Origin: Deltaproteobacteria bacterium
Lineage (GTDB): Bacteria; Desulfobacterota; WTBG01
Direction: 5' to 3'
Assembly: GCA_013139225.1 (NCBI GenBank)
Contig: WTBG01000241.1
Coordinates: 1 to 6,973, forward strand
Length of the DNA: 6,973 bases
Part shown: positions 6,229 to 6,973 of the stretch, piece by piece
Layout: each line of letters opens with the position of its first letter
Numbering within the stretch: the stretch's first letter is position 1
The notes under the pieces: generated by a model
Seen by the model: only the letters and a program-made list of their open reading frames with translations
What the model was told of the DNA's origin: nothing
Databases searched by the model: none
Made by a program: the position numbers and the translations under genes

Positions 6229-6256
6229 AAAAACTTGATTAAATGTTTAAGTTTTT
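6229..6256 (-). terminator. AT-rich terminator-like hairpin after the lipoprotein gene
   Basis: AAAAACTT (6229-6236) and AAGTTTTT (6249-6256) form an 8-bp stem with a 12-nt loop, 34 bp beyond the lipoprotein stop. On the minus strand the stem ends in a run of six Ts. It has only one G-C pair, so it is weak. Being symmetric, it could act on both strands. Confidence 0.45.
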
Positions 6257-6289
6257 GATCTATAATAGACGGATAGTATAATTATGCCA

Positions 6290-6838
6290 TCACTTTTTTC
6301 CAATGACCAACGAGATAATGGTTTTTTGATCATCTTTATTTACCGTCACATTCAGGACCTTTTCTCCCTTTTCTCCCTGGACGAGAACCATATTTCCCAT
6401 GCTCATCTCATTTTTAATTTTCCATCCCTCTTGAGGAAGTTTCTCTTTATAAAATTTTGCAATTATAGATGGGTCATCCTTGGTACTCAGGCTGACCATT
6501 ACACTCTTCTCCTCATCAACTACTTGACTCACAATAACCTCAGAGGGAGAATAGATAGGGACATCCTTGGGAAAGTTATCAGGTAGTTTGCCCTTTCCAT
6601 ATGAGACATTAATTGTTTCACCATCCTCTGTTTTTATATTAATCTGACCTTTTTTATCATCTCCTGTCATGGTGAGGGAACCATCCTCGGTTTTAACTTC
6701 AATCTTTTTGCCCTGTTCTTTTATGGTAACTTTACCTTTATCAGTTTCAATAGACTTCTCCTGACTGCAAGCTCCCAGTGAAAGCATTGTAATGATGGTG
6801 CAAATTAAGAAAGTTAGTAAAAAATATCTCTTTTTCAT
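6290..6838 (-). CDS. Putative lipoprotein of unknown function
   Basis: The 182-residue product starts at an ATG with AAGGAGG 5 nt upstream (6850-6844). Residues 1-23 are a lipoprotein signal: KKR, a hydrophobic stretch, then L21-G22-A23-C24, with lipidation expected on Cys24. The mature protein is charged, Lys/Glu/Asp-rich and predicted mainly beta. Residues about 37-82 hold two similar strand repeats, KIEVKTEDGSLTM and QINIKTEDGETINV. Residues about 85-182 form a compact domain (FPKDVPIYSPSE, FYKEKLPQEGWKI, MVLVQGEKGEKVLNVTV) that resembles domains of other uncharacterised bacterial lipoproteins; I cannot name a function. It should sit on the outer face of a membrane. It has its own promoter and a downstream hairpin, so it is probably monocistronic and not part of the oxidoreductase operon. 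Confidence 0.8.
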   Translation of the reverse strand: MKKRYFLLTFLICTIITMLSLGACSQEKSIETDKGKVTIKEQGKKIEVKTEDGSLTMTGDDKKGQINIKTEDGETINVSYGKGKLPDNFPKDVPIYSPSEVIVSQVVDEEKSVMVSLSTKDDPSIIAKFYKEKLPQEGWKIKNEMSMGNMVLVQGEKGEKVLNVTVNKDDQKTIISLVIGKK

Positions 6839-6856
6839 TTTGTCCTCCTTTTCACA

Positions 6857-6885
6857 ATTATAGGTTTCTATTTTTTCTACTACAA
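6857..6885 (-). promoter_or_regulatory. Promoter of the lipoprotein gene
   Basis: A perfect TATAAT (6862-6857) is preceded at exactly 17 nt by TTGTAG (6885-6880). Transcription would start about 10-12 nt before or at the AAGGAGG site, giving a very short leader. This is the best sigma-A-like promoter in the window. Confidence 0.6.
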
Positions 6886-6949
6886 TTCATATTTTATATC
6901 AATTGAAAAACGTTTAATTAATATCCACAACCAGGGAGCAGAGAATATA

Positions 6950-6973
6950 GGGGAAAATCCTGGAGGGGAAAAT
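6950..6973. repeat. Two copies of GGGGAAAAT at the window edge
   Basis: The 9-bp motif occurs at 6950-6958 and 6965-6973, a 15-bp period. The second copy reaches the window edge, so more copies may follow. It could be the start of a small tandem repeat or chance. The rest of 6886-6949 shows no gene. Confidence 0.3.

Noticed and set aside
6284..6586. Plus-strand open frame opposite the lipoprotein gene
   Set aside because: The opposite strand has a promoter, strong ribosome binding site and lipobox; this frame has none of these.

Overview
The window looks like an accessory-metabolism locus of an anaerobic bacterium. The base composition is AT-rich, ribosome binding sites are strong (AGGAGG-type), and the window holds a lipoprotein, a tungsten/molybdenum aldehyde:ferredoxin oxidoreductase family enzyme, a c-type cytochrome and an in-frame UGA gene that appears to encode selenocysteine. 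The best guess is a Clostridia/Peptococcaceae-like Firmicute. A deltaproteobacterial-type anaerobe cannot be excluded. The organism must make selenocysteine, tungstopterin or molybdopterin, and c-type haem if these readings are right.

All supported genes lie on the minus strand, so transcription runs from the right edge to the left edge. In that order: a lipoprotein of unknown function (6290-6838) behind a good sigma-A-like promoter; an AT-rich terminator-like hairpin; a gene-free stretch of about 350 bp (5938-6289) dominated by a roughly 150-nt nested inverted-repeat element; an AOR-family oxidoreductase (4009-5937); a 250-bp gap with a stem-loop and a possible 39-codon small ORF that ends in the permease ribosome binding site; an APC-superfamily permease (2433-3758); an exported rhodanese (1969-2379); a flavin-reductase-like FMN protein (1355-1834); a leader region with a dyad, a promoter candidate and a tiny SD-led ORF; and a membrane-anchored multihaem-type cytochrome c that runs off the left edge (1-1138).

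The main discovery is the rhodanese. A conventional reading stops at a TGA (2095-2097) right after the tripeptide YCA. The same frame then continues for 41 codons with clear rhodanese C-terminal sequence (PNEGTSASVA, LKGGWHEW) before a TAA. Homologues of this type have a cysteine at the UGA position (YCxCPNE). A stem-loop with the features of a bacterial SECIS follows the UGA: an apical loop of AGUGU with G as its second base, 23 nt after the UGA. The gene therefore most likely encodes a 136-residue secreted selenoprotein with a C-A-U redox motif, and standard annotation would truncate it.

The permease and rhodanese genes are 53 bp apart and may be co-transcribed. The rhodanese, flavin protein and cytochrome are plausible parts of an extracytoplasmic or membrane redox/sulfur function, but no shared pathway can be proven from the sequence.
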